Of a DNA stretch of 64,000 bases, positions 49,621 through 60,393 are shown piece by piece. The notes under the pieces are model-generated. The model made no database searches. It saw only the letters and a list, made by a program, of their open reading frames with translations, and was not told the DNA's origin. Every line of letters begins with the position of its first letter. The stretch's first letter is position 1. The stretch comes from Phoenix dactylifera. Taxonomy: Eukaryota > Streptophyta > Magnoliopsida > Arecales > Arecaceae. The translations under genes and the position numbers were made by a program. The stretch lies in contig NC_052399.1 of NCBI RefSeq assembly GCF_009389715.1, positions 31,585,042 through 31,649,041 of the forward strand, written 5' to 3'.

Positions 49621-50673
49621 TCATAGATACTAACCTATTTTGCCCAGAATTCAATAAAATGCAACTAACTATGATGGATACACAAAAAGAAACAAGTTAA
49701 CAAGTAAGAGATCTTTAATACAAGGAAACCAAGTTCTCCAACTTTAAAACATACTAACCTAATTTCAAACACAGCCACTTTTATATAAAAACAGTTCATC
49801 AAAATGCAAATATGTAACTACATCATAAACATTTCAAGCTGGCAATATCTAATACACATCACTAAATCTTCGAATGCTCCGAAACATTAAAGATAAATTA
49901 TTAGTTTGATGGTAAGAATCCTTTCAGCACATACACATACAAAATATCTGAATGAATGGTAAAGAGACTCAAGTCACCATACAAGCACGTAATCAGCAGA
50001 AGAATAATAACAAGTTATATCAATCCACCCTACAAGTACGTAAACAAATAAATAAAAGTAAAGTGGCATTGCCTTAAAGTTGCACAATCGTAGCAATAGT
50101 CAAATTCTCTAATTCACTTTTAATTCAAAGAATTTCAACCTCCTATGTATCTCATTCAAATCTAAATCAAAATTTCTAAATAACAGTAGAAATTATACAA
50201 AATTGGATGAAAAAAAAGAAAGCTAGCAAACACTCAAGATTCTTGAAAAAAAGGAGAAAATCAAAACTTTAATTCTAAACCAAAGAATTCGTCATTTGCA
50301 ATAGCTCTTTTAAATCCAAACCATAAGCTGAGGTAAAGAATAGAAGATCCAAAAATGAATAACAGAGCTATCTATCTTGATCTGATTTTGGAATTGCAAA
50401 TAAAAGGGGGTGACTCCATTTTAAACTGGTCAAACAAGGCTTAGCCGAGCTTTAGGTTATTCAGGTTTGGTTTGATGAGCTCAGTTTAAGTGCAGCTATA
50501 ACTATTGAAGCTTGTCTTATAATCCATGTCTCTTAGCTGTTCATGAGCCTACCGTGATAGTCTATAGTTTTTGTAATTAGCTAACATTTGTGCTCAATTT
50601 GTTTATAATATAAGCTAAGCTTAAATTGATCTCGTTATGGATTATGCTTGATCAATTTTGCTACCGTAAAATG

Positions 50674-51436
50674 TGTTGGGTTATCCCTTCTATGTTGGAG
50701 GAGACTTAGCCCAACAAATGTGGGCTAAATTAATTAGTTTTAGCCTATTTGGTTGGACTATTTTTGGCCCAAAACGTGAGGCCCATTAGGGCAACCTTTT
50801 ATGTTGAGAATGCAGGGTATGTGAGCCGTCTTCCACGAATTAAAAATAGAGGGAGACAGGGGAGAAGATGCAGAATTGATATTCAGCGCGCAGTCTTGAT
50901 CAAACGACGATCGGGAGGTGATCCGTGGTCCGATCGAGCTGAAATTTGGACAGCAGGTTCGCAACACGTGGTTCTTCAATCTGTACGGTGTGATCGCCAT
51001 TTGCAATCTTTTATCACAGTCAGATTTTTCAGAAACGTGGCTGCTGTTTATGTGAGATCTTCTCAATCTTTCTCTCTTATAATTGATGTTTGCCAAGAAT
51101 ATTGTTCTTGAGATTATGTGGTGATATATGCCTCTAGTTTTGGCTAGAGAGAACAGATTGTAAACCCATTATTTGTTGATAGTGGAAGTTTTTGGGTGGA
51201 CTACGGTCCCGTGGTTTTTACTCTCCACATTGGGGAGGTTTTCCACGTAAAAATTTGGTGTTCCTTTTGTGTTTTATTTTTCTGATCAGCTAAGTATTTG
51301 TGAATGCCTTGATATATATATATTAGGTGGATTGGCTCTAGTTGTTTGTTTTCTAACAGGTTTACACAAGGTGGGAGAGTTGTTGATTCCGTTGTGCTTT
51401 AATTATCTTGTTTGTTGTTACCTCCCAATCCCAACA
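50674..51436. mobile_element. Solo LTR, 763 bp, Copia-like, with 5-bp target duplication
   Basis: It starts TGTTGGGTTATCCC and ends CCCAATCCCAACA, so the termini are TGTTGGG...CCCAACA. It is flanked by AAATG at 50,669-50,673 and 51,437-51,441. The paralogous site in unit 1/2 (about 38,360, ACCACATAATTTCTTG) is empty. No internal region remains. Confidence 0.9.
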
Positions 51437-51441
51437 AAATG

Positions 51442-53058
51442 TCTTGTATTTTTGTTGAACTAAGATATAAAACCACATGATTGTTTTGAATGCTCAGCTT
51501 GACTATGTTAAGGACATGACAATAGGGGCTAATACGTTGGTACTTGATAAATCCTAAAGAATTTGTGTCAAAAGGTATGGCTTGCCACAAAAGTGGCACA
51601 ACACAAGGACCTAGCCAAGGGCGGTTAAACGTTGGCATTTGTTTTATCACGAAGGATTGTAACTCAAGAAGATGCGTGGTATTACAATCCTGCCATAAGA
51701 ACAATGTGGTCATAGCTCATGAGATAAATTTAATATTTTGAAAGAACTTAGATTAATTAATAAAAAATTATTTTTGAGAAAGATTGAAATTGACATGCTT
51801 AATATTTTGATAGTACTACATATATGAATTTAGTTCTGAACTAATGAATTTCATATGCTTGTTTTCTTCAAATTATTACTTTTTTAATTATCCGATTTGT
51901 CTAGTTATAATGTTCATTGCTTATTGGGTTATGTAGCTCATTATTTTATATCTTACTATTTTTATAGATCTTGAGAACTAAGCTAGCATGGGGATATCTT
52001 TCGAGAGAGTGATTAGAAGTAGAACTTTGGTCTCTTTATTTTAGATTAAGATTTTACCTAAGTTTGATGTAAGATCTTTTGAATATCATTGGATTTTGTA
52101 AGAGATTAAACTATGGATTTTTGTTATTTAAATTATGGATTTACCTATTGATTATTTATTTCGTTGCTTGTTTTATGATATTATGTTGAGATGCCCTGCA
52201 TGATTATGGAGAGAGTTTTCTATGAATATGCGGCGGTTGTTGTCGAGGGTGTGACATACATCATCAACACCTTTTGGGCAGTATAATCATATTTTCCAGG
52301 GCCAACAAGAGCAATTTTGTTATGAGTGGGTGTCTTTTGCATGCAAAAGATGAAATATCCTTTTCTTCATAAATTTTAATTCCCACTGAGTGAATGTTTA
52401 TGTTCCGATTTATATGGATTTAATGAGTACCTTGAAATTTAAAACATTTACTTCTAAAGAAGTGCTTGGAAAGCGTTGCGCTACAAGCAATATGCCCGTT
52501 TCATAACATATTTACTTCTTATACAGGATTATAAATTTGATATTTACTTCAAAAAGTCTATGTTAAGTTAAGGGCTAAAAGGTTTGGGACTGCTCCGCAG
52601 CTGCAATCCATTGGATAATTATGCAATTAACGAAATTAATTTACAGAATTTTTTTTGACAAGGCGAGAATGGTGAAGGATGTAGCTTCACTATTCTTACT
52701 CCCTTGCACAATTATGGAAGAATCACTTGAGAGGGAGTCTTAACAAGATTATGCTTATCATCTCATAGATAGATAGATGCTGTTCCTTATCATATTCATC
52801 AATTTACTGGTGATTGGACACCACCATATCGTCTTATCTTAAGGAAATGACTATTTTATGTAATATCCTCAATGCCATCCCTTCTCTATTTATGTTTTTA
52901 GGATTATCTCCCCTTGTGCACAAAATTTCTCTAGAATACAAGAGGCCATTTCAAATAGAAAGAATGGTAACGATTCCTTGCCTTATTCTCTTTTTACATA
53001 TCCTATACAATTGATGAATCACAGCTGCCACCAATTTCCCAAGGGAAATATGCAAAGG
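51442..53058. other. Unit 3 sequence flanking array gene 5 on its 3' side
   Basis: Colinear with 38,365-39,929. It is non-coding, with several small indels relative to unit 2. It carries the same GACAAGGCGAGAATGGTGAAGG block that precedes every array gene. Confidence 0.6.
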
Positions 53059-55568
53059 CTAGTTCTTAGAGGTCACAAACAATGCCACCACAATCAAGAC
53101 CACAACGGCCACAATTACATTAACTAGGAGCTGCTTTCGCTCGGTGGACTTTGGTAATATTTTCACATAGAGACGCCCATTTTCAAACCTAGCTTGGAAC
53201 TCGTTGCTTTCCTTTGGGACTTGGAAGACATTGTCAAATCGACTCCATCGGTTGTCTCCAAGATGGCGCTCCCCACTAATACTCAGTTTTCCAGAGTAAT
53301 CTAATTCAACCCTGACTTGCTCTTTGTTAAATTCTACAAGTAAACAGGGAAGATGCATTACAAAATATTCATAATCCTATGAACAATGCAAAAAGGTTAT
53401 TTTAAACTATATATTAGGCATGACATATTCAAATTCCATGAGGATTTCTACTTTAAATTTGCAATATTTATATTAGAAACCTTACCACTATATGTACAAA
53501 GTAACTAGTTCATCAAAGCTTTTTATATTAGTTCAACCTTATGTGAGAAAATTTATTATAAATCTACAACTTTCTAACTGCATTGAAGGCCCTACAATGA
53601 CGATTGAGTAGAAGAGAAAGAAGGCGTGCCTGGGAGATCGATGACGACTGTATCGGTTCCTTCCTCTCGAACCCATTTGGATGAAGGGGCAAAATCTTTA
53701 TACACACGCCGACCAGTGGCATCTCCTGTTTCCATGAGAGCCTCCTTTCCCTCGGCGGACTTCAGAAATATTTTCACATGGAGACGCCCATTCTCAAACC
53801 TAGCTTGGAACTCGTTGCTTTCCTTTGGAACTTGGAAGACATTGTCAAATCGACTCCATCGGTTGTCTCCAAGAGGGCGCTCCCCACTAACATTCAGTTT
53901 TCCGGAGTAGTCTAATTCAACCCTGACTTGCTCTTTGTTAAATTCTACAAGTAAACAGGGAAGATGCATTACAAAATATTCATAATCCTATAATTAATGC
54001 AAAAAAGGTATTTTAAACTATATATTAGGCATGACATATTCAAATTCCACGAGGATTTCTACTTTAAATTTGCAATATTTATATTAGAAACCTTACCACT
54101 ATATGTACAAAGTAACTAGTTCATCAAAGCTTTATATATTAGTTCAACCTTATGTGAGAAAATTTATTATAAATCTACAACTTTCCAACTGCATTGAAGG
54201 ACCTACAATGACGATTGAGTAGAAGAGAAAGAAGGCGTGCCTGGGAGATTGATGACGAGTGTATCGGTTCCTTCCTCTCGAACCCATTTGGATGAAGGGG
54301 CGAAATCTTTATACACAAGCCGACTAATGGCAGCTCCTGTTTCCATGAGAGCCTCCTTTCGCTCGGTGGACTTGGGTAATATTTTCACATGGAGACGCCC
54401 ATTCTCAAACCTAGCTTGGAACTCGTTGCTTTCCTTTGGGACTTGGAAGACATTGTCAAATCGAATCCATCGGTTGTCTCCAAGAGGGCGCTCCCCACTA
54501 ACACTCAGTTTTCCGGAGTAGTCTAATTCAACCCTGACTTGCTCTTTGTTAAATTCTACAAGTAAACAGGGAAGATGCGTTACAAAATATTCATAATCCT
54601 ATAATTAATGCAAAAAGGTTATTTTAAACTATATATTAGGCATGACATATTCAAATTCCACGAGGATTTCTAATTTAAATTTGCAATATTTATATTAGAA
54701 ACATTACCAGTATATGTACAAAGTAACTAGTTCATCAAAGCTTTATATATTAGTTCAACCTTATGGGAGAAAATTTATTATAAATCTACAACTTTCCAAC
54801 TGCATTGAAGGACCTACAATGACGATTGAGTAGAAGAGAAAGAAGGCGTGCCTGGGAGATCGATGATGAGTGTATCGGTTCCTTCCTCTCGAACCCATTT
54901 GGATGAAGGGGCGAAATCTTTATACACAAGCCGACTAGTGGCAACTCCTGTTTCGATGAGAGCCTCCTTTCGCTCGGCGGACTTCGGTAATATTTTCACA
55001 TGGAGACGCCCATTCTCAAACCTAGCTTGGAACTCGTTGCTTTCCTTTGGGACTTGGAAGACATTGTCAAATCGACTCCATCGCTTGTCTCCAAGAGGGC
55101 GCTCCCCACTAACACTCAGTTTTCCGGAGTAGTCTAATTCAACCCTGACTTGCTCTTTGTTAAATTCTACAAGTAAACAGGGAAGATGCATTACAAAATA
55201 TTCATAATCCTATAATTAATGCAAAAAGGTTATTTTAAACTATATATTGGGCATGACATATTTAAATTCCATGAGGATTTCTACTTTAAATTTGCAATAT
55301 TTATATTAGAAACCTTACCACTATATGTACAAAGTAACTAGTTCATCAAAGCTTTATATATTAGTTCAACCTTATGTGAGAAAAATTATTATAAATCTAC
55401 AACTTTCTAACTGCATTGAAGGACCTACAATGACGTTTGAGTAGAAGAGGAAGAAGGCGTGCCTGGGAGATCGATGACGAATGTATCGGTTCCTTCCTCT
55501 CGAACCCATTTGTATGAAGGGGCGAAATCTTTATACACACGCCGACCAGTGGCAGCTTCTGTTTCCAT
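53059..55568 (-). CDS. Four-domain RTM2-like membrane protein (concatenated alpha-crystallin domains), array gene 5
   Basis: Five exons on the minus strand: 55,568-55,463 (106 nt), 55,166-54,852, 54,555-54,241 and 53,944-53,630 (315 nt each), and 53,333-53,059 (275 nt). Every junction is phase 1, the sum is 1,326 nt and the joined frame has no stop, giving 441 aa. Each ACD is split by an intron. The first half reads VYKDFAPSYKWVREEGTDT, the second EFNKEQVRVELDY, then SGERPLGD(K/N)RW, FENGRL(H/Y)VK and LPK. ACDs lie at about residues 11-97, 116-202, 221-307 and 326-412. Linkers read KSAERKEALIETG and variants. Only the last exon keeps the anchor (LLVNVIVAVVVLIVVALFV) and TSKN tail. All four introns are 296 bp and start GCACGC. 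The four repeats are not identical: E2, E3 and E4 differ by several substitutions. The product would be a membrane-tethered poly-ACD protein. That it is made as one protein is inference. Confidence 0.75.
53334..55462 (-). repeat. 611-bp intragenic tandem repeat in array gene 5
   Basis: Equivalent splice donors fall at 55,463, 54,852, 54,241 and 53,630, exactly 611 bp apart each time. Each unit holds one 296-bp intron and one 315-nt symmetrical exon. Array genes 4 and 6 have the unit only once. Confidence 0.92.
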
Positions 55569-55648
55569 GAGAGCCTCCTTTGCTTTGTTTCCCTCTTAGA
55601 ACTTCTGATGTTTTTGAGTGAATGAAGATGGAGGCCATGCATGGGTTC

Positions 55649-55656
55649 TATATATA
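55649..55656 (-). promoter_or_regulatory. TATA box of array gene 5
   Basis: Minus-strand TATATATA lies about 80 bp above the ATG at 55,568. Internal units lack it, since the repeat includes only the last bases of the leader, so one transcript start is expected. Confidence 0.55.
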
Positions 55657-55681
55657 ACTACTTGAGGAAAGGATTTTCTTT

Positions 55682-56060
55682 GTGTTGTGCTAATCAATGT
55701 TGAATTATTCCTTCATGTGTTTTCTTAGGGTTTAGTTTGTTAGAAGGTAGGGTTATTCCTTTTTTGATTGGGTTTCCGTGGAGATCACCTCAGAGCATGG
55801 GTAAAGGTGGATGTTCCTTGTTTGCTTTGCATTCTTATGTTCCAAAGAATTTATGGGGGGGATTTTTTATGTGTTGTGCTAATCAATGTCAAATTATTCC
55901 TTCATGTGTTTTCTTAGGGTTTAGTTTGTTTGAAGGCAGGGTTATTCTTTTTCTGATTGAGCTTCCATGGAGATCGCCCCATAGCATGGGTAAAGGTGGA
56001 TGTTCCATGTTTGTTTAGCACTCTTCTGTTCCAAAGGATTTGTCGTATTTTAAGTAAAAC
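55682..56060. repeat. Promoter-region tandem duplication, unit 3
   Basis: GTGTTGTGCTAATCAATG occurs at 55,682 and again at 55,871, the same 189-bp period as in unit 2. Confidence 0.8.
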
Positions 56061-56069
56061 ACTATGATT

Positions 56070-56338
56070 GTCACACCCCCAACTCGAGATATTGAGCTGG
56101 AGTTGCGTCAATTGTCGCATACTCGTAGGAAACTCTTCCTACAAATATGTAAAGCAACTCAACATGATATCATAAATAAACAGCAGAATAAATTTAAATA
56201 ATTATCATTCAAACTTTAATTTAAATAACTAATTCAAAATTAAATATCTCGGAAAACTAATAATATTCTAAAGTCTAGCATTAACTTTAATAAAAACTTG
56301 GTCTAAATGAAAATGTTAAAATTCTGTCTCTAGTCACT
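56070..56338. mobile_element. Fragment of a TGTCACACCCCC-type element, unit 3
   Basis: It starts TGTCACACCCCCAACTCGAG and ends at GTCTCTAGTCA, as in unit 2 at 41,104-41,370. The insertion therefore preceded the unit 2/3 duplication. Confidence 0.45.
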
Positions 56339-56339
56339 T

Positions 56340-57040
56340 GTCATAGTAAGTCTATTTGTTAATATTTCCATATTATTAAAGATAAATTTGAATTTAAAGT
56401 TTAAAATGCGGTGATCGTACCAACTATATCGCTGTTGCTTGGGCAATGAAATAGGTGCAAGATTGGAGACATGCACTGAAATGTTCTCATCTTCATCTAT
56501 GTGCTAATGGAATCTATGCTTGCATCTGCCTCGAAACCAGAAACTACTTAATCATTTACATCATCAACTCTTTTTGGGCAGTATAATCATATTTCTGGTT
56601 CCAGTAACAGCAAATTTTGTTATGAGGGGGTCTCTTTTGCATTCAGCAGATGAAATCCTTCTAGCAATCTTATCTCTTTAGGTCATTATTAACTGAAAAC
56701 AAAAAGAGGCTACAACATTTGCTAAGGCCATAAAGGAATATAGATGCAGCATAACACTCAGAAGAAATTTGAAGTACAAACAAAGTGCCCCACAAGAAGA
56801 AAATTTTTAGATACACCATTGTATGTCATTTAGCAGAAAATAAAGGAATATAGATCCATCATGACACATTGACACTCAGGAAATCCTCAAATTCTTGTCT
56901 ATCTATATTTCTCACCCATGGCAGCTGTGCGTAGCAGCATGTATATGATTAGTAATCACACAACCATGTTGAAAGACCTGTTCTTAGCCTGTTTGCACGG
57001 CTTCCACCACATCCTCTATCTAGGAGAGGTTTTCGAGGTG
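56340..57040. other. Unit 3 downstream block
   Basis: Colinear with 41,375-42,070 and partly with 34,080-34,640. The short open frames in it differ between copies. Nothing functional was recognised. Confidence 0.5.
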
Positions 57041-57044
57041 GCAC

Positions 57045-57530
57045 TTTTTTTTTTTTTTTGATGCATTTGATCAAACACTTGCAGCCCCTTTCTGACGCAA
57101 CCCGAGGTCACTGATCCCCATGGCATTCCAAGCCCAGGATTCAGTTGTGGATTAACCGGGTGCAGGATTGATCTCGGAATGCAAAATCCATCCATCTCAT
57201 GGCCTCTCTTAGATTATGCCCCTCTGGTAGGTCCCTCTTTTTTTTTTTTTTGGTACACCAGAAGCTCATACACAACGGGTATGGAAGCAGCCCACAAAAT
57301 CAAAAAAAAAAAAAAAAAAAATAGTGCAAAAGAGAAGGGACAGACACATGGTTCTCCTACATAAATTCTTCGGAGTGATAAGCCGTATAGGAGGCCACTC
57401 AGTCCGCAGCACTGTTCGCCTTCTTGTAGATATGTGTAGCCCGATAGGAGGTCCATTCATTAGATTTAGGCATTCTAATCTTTCACAAACTCTTTGCAGA
57501 TTAGGAAGGACTGCTCTCTAGTCTCATCTG
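57045..57530 (-). mobile_element. LINE 3' fragment with RNase H tail, unit 3
   Basis: Counterpart of 42,073-42,540, with the poly(A) as a T run at 57,045-57,059 and the same LILWAAS stretch on the minus strand. The frame is more damaged than in unit 2. Confidence 0.55.
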
Positions 57531-57559
57531 ATGACTGTTGAGGATTTGGAATTTAGTGA

Positions 57560-59440
57560 ACAAAGAGAATTTTGAAAAAAAAAATAGAAGCCCCAAAAAT
57601 CAATTTAGGACCCGATGCTACGCTGGGTTCGGTCTATTTGACTGGCCTAGTATGCGTAGTCCAGCCCAAAAAATCCGTCTAGCTCAAAAATCAACCACGA
57701 CTTGAGGGGTTGACTCGAGTTTGCTTGAGATCGACTCATGGTTCATTAGGATCGACTTCTGAAAGGATTAGTTTTCATTGCTATCCATATTTTATCTGGG
57801 CCATTTTAGGGTTGACTCGATTTCTTCAGGTGTGGACTCATAATTTTCAGGGGACGATTACTTTATCTTCAGGGGCTGACCTATGGATGTGTTAGTTTTT
57901 GTTGTGCCCTGCATTTCACCTGTAGTTATTATGAGGTTAACTCGTAAAATTGGTGGGCTCCGAGTAAGAGACCGACGATTCGAGGAACTCTGCTAGTTAG
58001 CGGCTATTCAAACCAGTCCCCGGCATCCTTCGATGCATCTTCAGCCTCCACCGATGATCTCTGGCCTCCAAGAGTCGATCGAGGTGGTTTTCTTCTTCCC
58101 TTCTCTTCCCAAATGCTGACCACCATCGACGCTGTGGCTGCGGCAAATACTCGTCGGAGGCGAGGTAAGAAGCCACCGATCCCATCCATTATTCTTCCCT
58201 TGGTCTTCCCCTTCTTGGTTGAGCATCCACATGCCCAAATTCTGCCAAGAAATCGCCGTAAAATGATCGGAAACCCCTCCCCTATTTCAGCTTCTTTTCC
58301 TTATATTTACTTCTTCTTTTTTTAACCGTTGGTCATCGCCGACGTTGCTATCGTCACAATCCTCGCCGAGGCCTTTTTCCGGTAGGTCGCATCTGTACAT
58401 GGCCATGGCCAAATTCCAGCCGCCGATAAGTGGACTGGAGCTACTGGAGCTTGGATTCAAATGGGCCAAACCACCTGTTTCAACCCTTGTTTTTGCTTCC
58501 TTTTCAACCGCTGTCGGCTGCTTTTTGTTGCCCACCATCGCTGCAAGCTATTCCATGGCTGCCTTCCTCTCTTCCTCTATTTTGCGCAAGAAAAACAAAA
58601 AATGCAAATGGGTTAACCTCAACCCGACCCAGTTCTTTGATCGGATCCTAAAATATCAGAGTGCAAATAAATTGGCTCGGACTGCATCATGAGTAACTCC
58701 GACCCAACTCGGTTCTTTGATCAGATTCTAATATTGGATCCAAACCCAAACTAATAAAAAATTAAGTCAGGGCCAAAATTTTTGACCTAACAGATCATTC
58801 GGATTAGATCGGGTCAATATATAGCCCAACTCTAACCTAAAAAATTTGAGTCAGAAGCCGGTCCGAGTTGGTTCGGATTGGGCCGGATCCTTGTACTTCC
58901 CGAGCTACTGCAACAAACATGTGGACGATATTTTGGTAATGAATAAAGAAATACAAATGTCAAAATATTATACATTCACTTTAATAAATATCAAACTTCT
59001 CTTTTAAAAAAGGTCACACTGCTTATGACTTTACATACTATTGACTAGATGATCCAATTCATTAGATAATAAACTAGATTCATGACTGGTTCTACAATTG
59101 AGATTCAACATTCACAATCAATTAGACAATAGGATTCCTGAGATTCACTAGTGGCTGCAGCTTGGACTCCCTCCACCTTGCTTTCTTCTACCTTGATCTC
59201 TTCCTTCAACATCTACTTTGGTGACAACGAAGTTCAACAACCAATTACAGAAATCTATTAATTACCACATAGCCAACTACTATTAACCACACTAAATAGA
59301 CAATAAACAATATTGCTCTCAAAACAAATTAGAATATAAAAACAATTTTAAACCTATCTTTATGTTAGAGACATTGCTCACGCAAGTCTTAAATCACAAC
59401 TTAGAGGCTCAAAAGTCAAAACAGAAAAAAATCTATGCCC
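57560..59440. repeat. Unit 3 copies of the minisatellite and shared block
   Basis: 57,690-57,960 is the GGGTTGACTCGAGTTTGC minisatellite. 57,955-59,275 is colinear with 43,210-44,572, shows the empty LTR site at about 59,275 (AACTACTATTAACCACAC) and has a small deletion near 58,980. Confidence 0.55.
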
Positions 59441-59448
59441 GACTAAAC

Positions 59449-59577
59449 CAAGCATTGCGAACATGGCCAGCAGCCAATTCTTGATCTCCTTCACTTTAAG
59501 AAACGCTGCTTGGTCAGGATCATTGGCTAACCCAGACGATCAAATGGACCTCCTGGGTGGAGCTTGTTCTCCAAATT
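59449..59577 (-). pseudogene. CP26/LHCB5-like light-harvesting protein fragment, unit 3
   Basis: The minus strand reads [16 protein letters not shown], then after a one-base deletion [20 protein letters not shown] and LAMFAML. The order and motif ([13 protein letters not shown] in real proteins) identify the lumenal loop and third helix of a minor antenna protein. The frameshift and the NGR-to-NWL change make it a pseudogene. It is longer than the unit 2 copy, which was cut by the kelch fragment. Confidence 0.78.
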
Positions 59578-59928
59578 CTAGGGAACAACCAAAAAATGAT
59601 CAATTTGCTCTCATTGAAATATTCTACGAACTAACAAAACAAATTTAGAGGTCCCCAAATGCAATTGTTGTGACTATATCATGCTGTAACAAATCCTACA
59701 AATAGAGACCACCAAAAATTGCTGCACATATACTATATAACTTAAAAACATAAAAACTTAGGAAAGTTTCACCTTAGCAACTGATTTTTGCAAACAAAAA
59801 ACATAATATCATTCATCTCTTTCACTTTACCAAAGAAACAACTATCAAGTTACTGATTCACTTTTAAGCGTTTGATAAAATAACCTTCGGCCAACTTGTT
59901 ACACTACCAAGAACTTTTAGCACTTGTT

Positions 59929-60393
59929 TGGTTTGCGGAAAAAAATTTTCTTCACTAGAATATTTTTCCTAAGAAGATGATTCCTAGGAATATGATACTT
60001 AGAAAAATAGTTTTAGCATGTTTGGTCGATCATGGAAAAGTAGCATATCTCAGAGTGGCTTATATTTGGTTGAGAATCTACTTTTCTAGAAATGTTGTAT
60101 GAAATATCTATTATATCATTAATAAAAAGAAAGACTTTACCTATAAATTTTGATGGCTTAAAGATACTTTTTTTTTTGAAAAAAAAGGGACTCCAATTTT
60201 CAATTGGTGTGAAAGTAGCTTTCTCATATCTCTCATGGGTTTTTCTTCTCCATGAAACATAGTAATCTTATTCCTATGGAAACGCTACTTTTTCATTTCT
60301 CTCCTTTGAAAACTCCAACCAAATAAGAGGTATTTATTTATTTTTTCATTGACCACATTTTTTCTTCTTCTTTTTCTACAAACCAAATGAGTC
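59929..60393. mobile_element. hAT-like MITE with terminal inverted repeats, unit 3
   Basis: The left end CACTTGTTTGGTTTGCGGAA and the right end read in reverse ACTCATTTGGTTTGTAGAAA are imperfect inverted repeats. Flanking CTTTTAG and CTTTAAG may be a worn target duplication. It has an AT-rich interior and no ORF. Confidence 0.6.

Larger units (their letters stand above)
37840..50105. repeat. Array unit 2 (large segmental duplication)
   Basis: It begins with AAAGAATTTCAACCTC at about 37,820-37,840 and ends where the same string recurs at about 50,125. The order is a 0.8-kb lead, a 0.9-kb segment, array gene 4 and its duplicated promoter. Then come the repeated downstream blocks, a solo LTR, captured gene fragments and a hAT relic. 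Unit 3 repeats this order without the solo LTR at 44.6 kb and without the kelch fragment. Confidence 0.7.

Noticed and set aside
53626-55132. Three plus-strand ORFs of 94 codons spaced 611 bp apart
   Set aside because: They are antisense shadows of the repeated 315-nt exons of array gene 5. Their regular spacing only mirrors the tandem units.
53334-55462. Regular repeat-spacer pattern suggestive of a CRISPR-like array
   Set aside because: The repeats are 611 bp with coding exons and introns in a plant genome. They do not have short palindromic repeats with unique spacers.
53059-55568. Four separate small genes instead of one concatemer
   Set aside because: Only the first unit has a leader with a TATA box, and only the last has the anchor and a stop after the ACD. 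The internal units have symmetrical exons with no stop between ACDs. A single gene is the simpler reading, though not proven.
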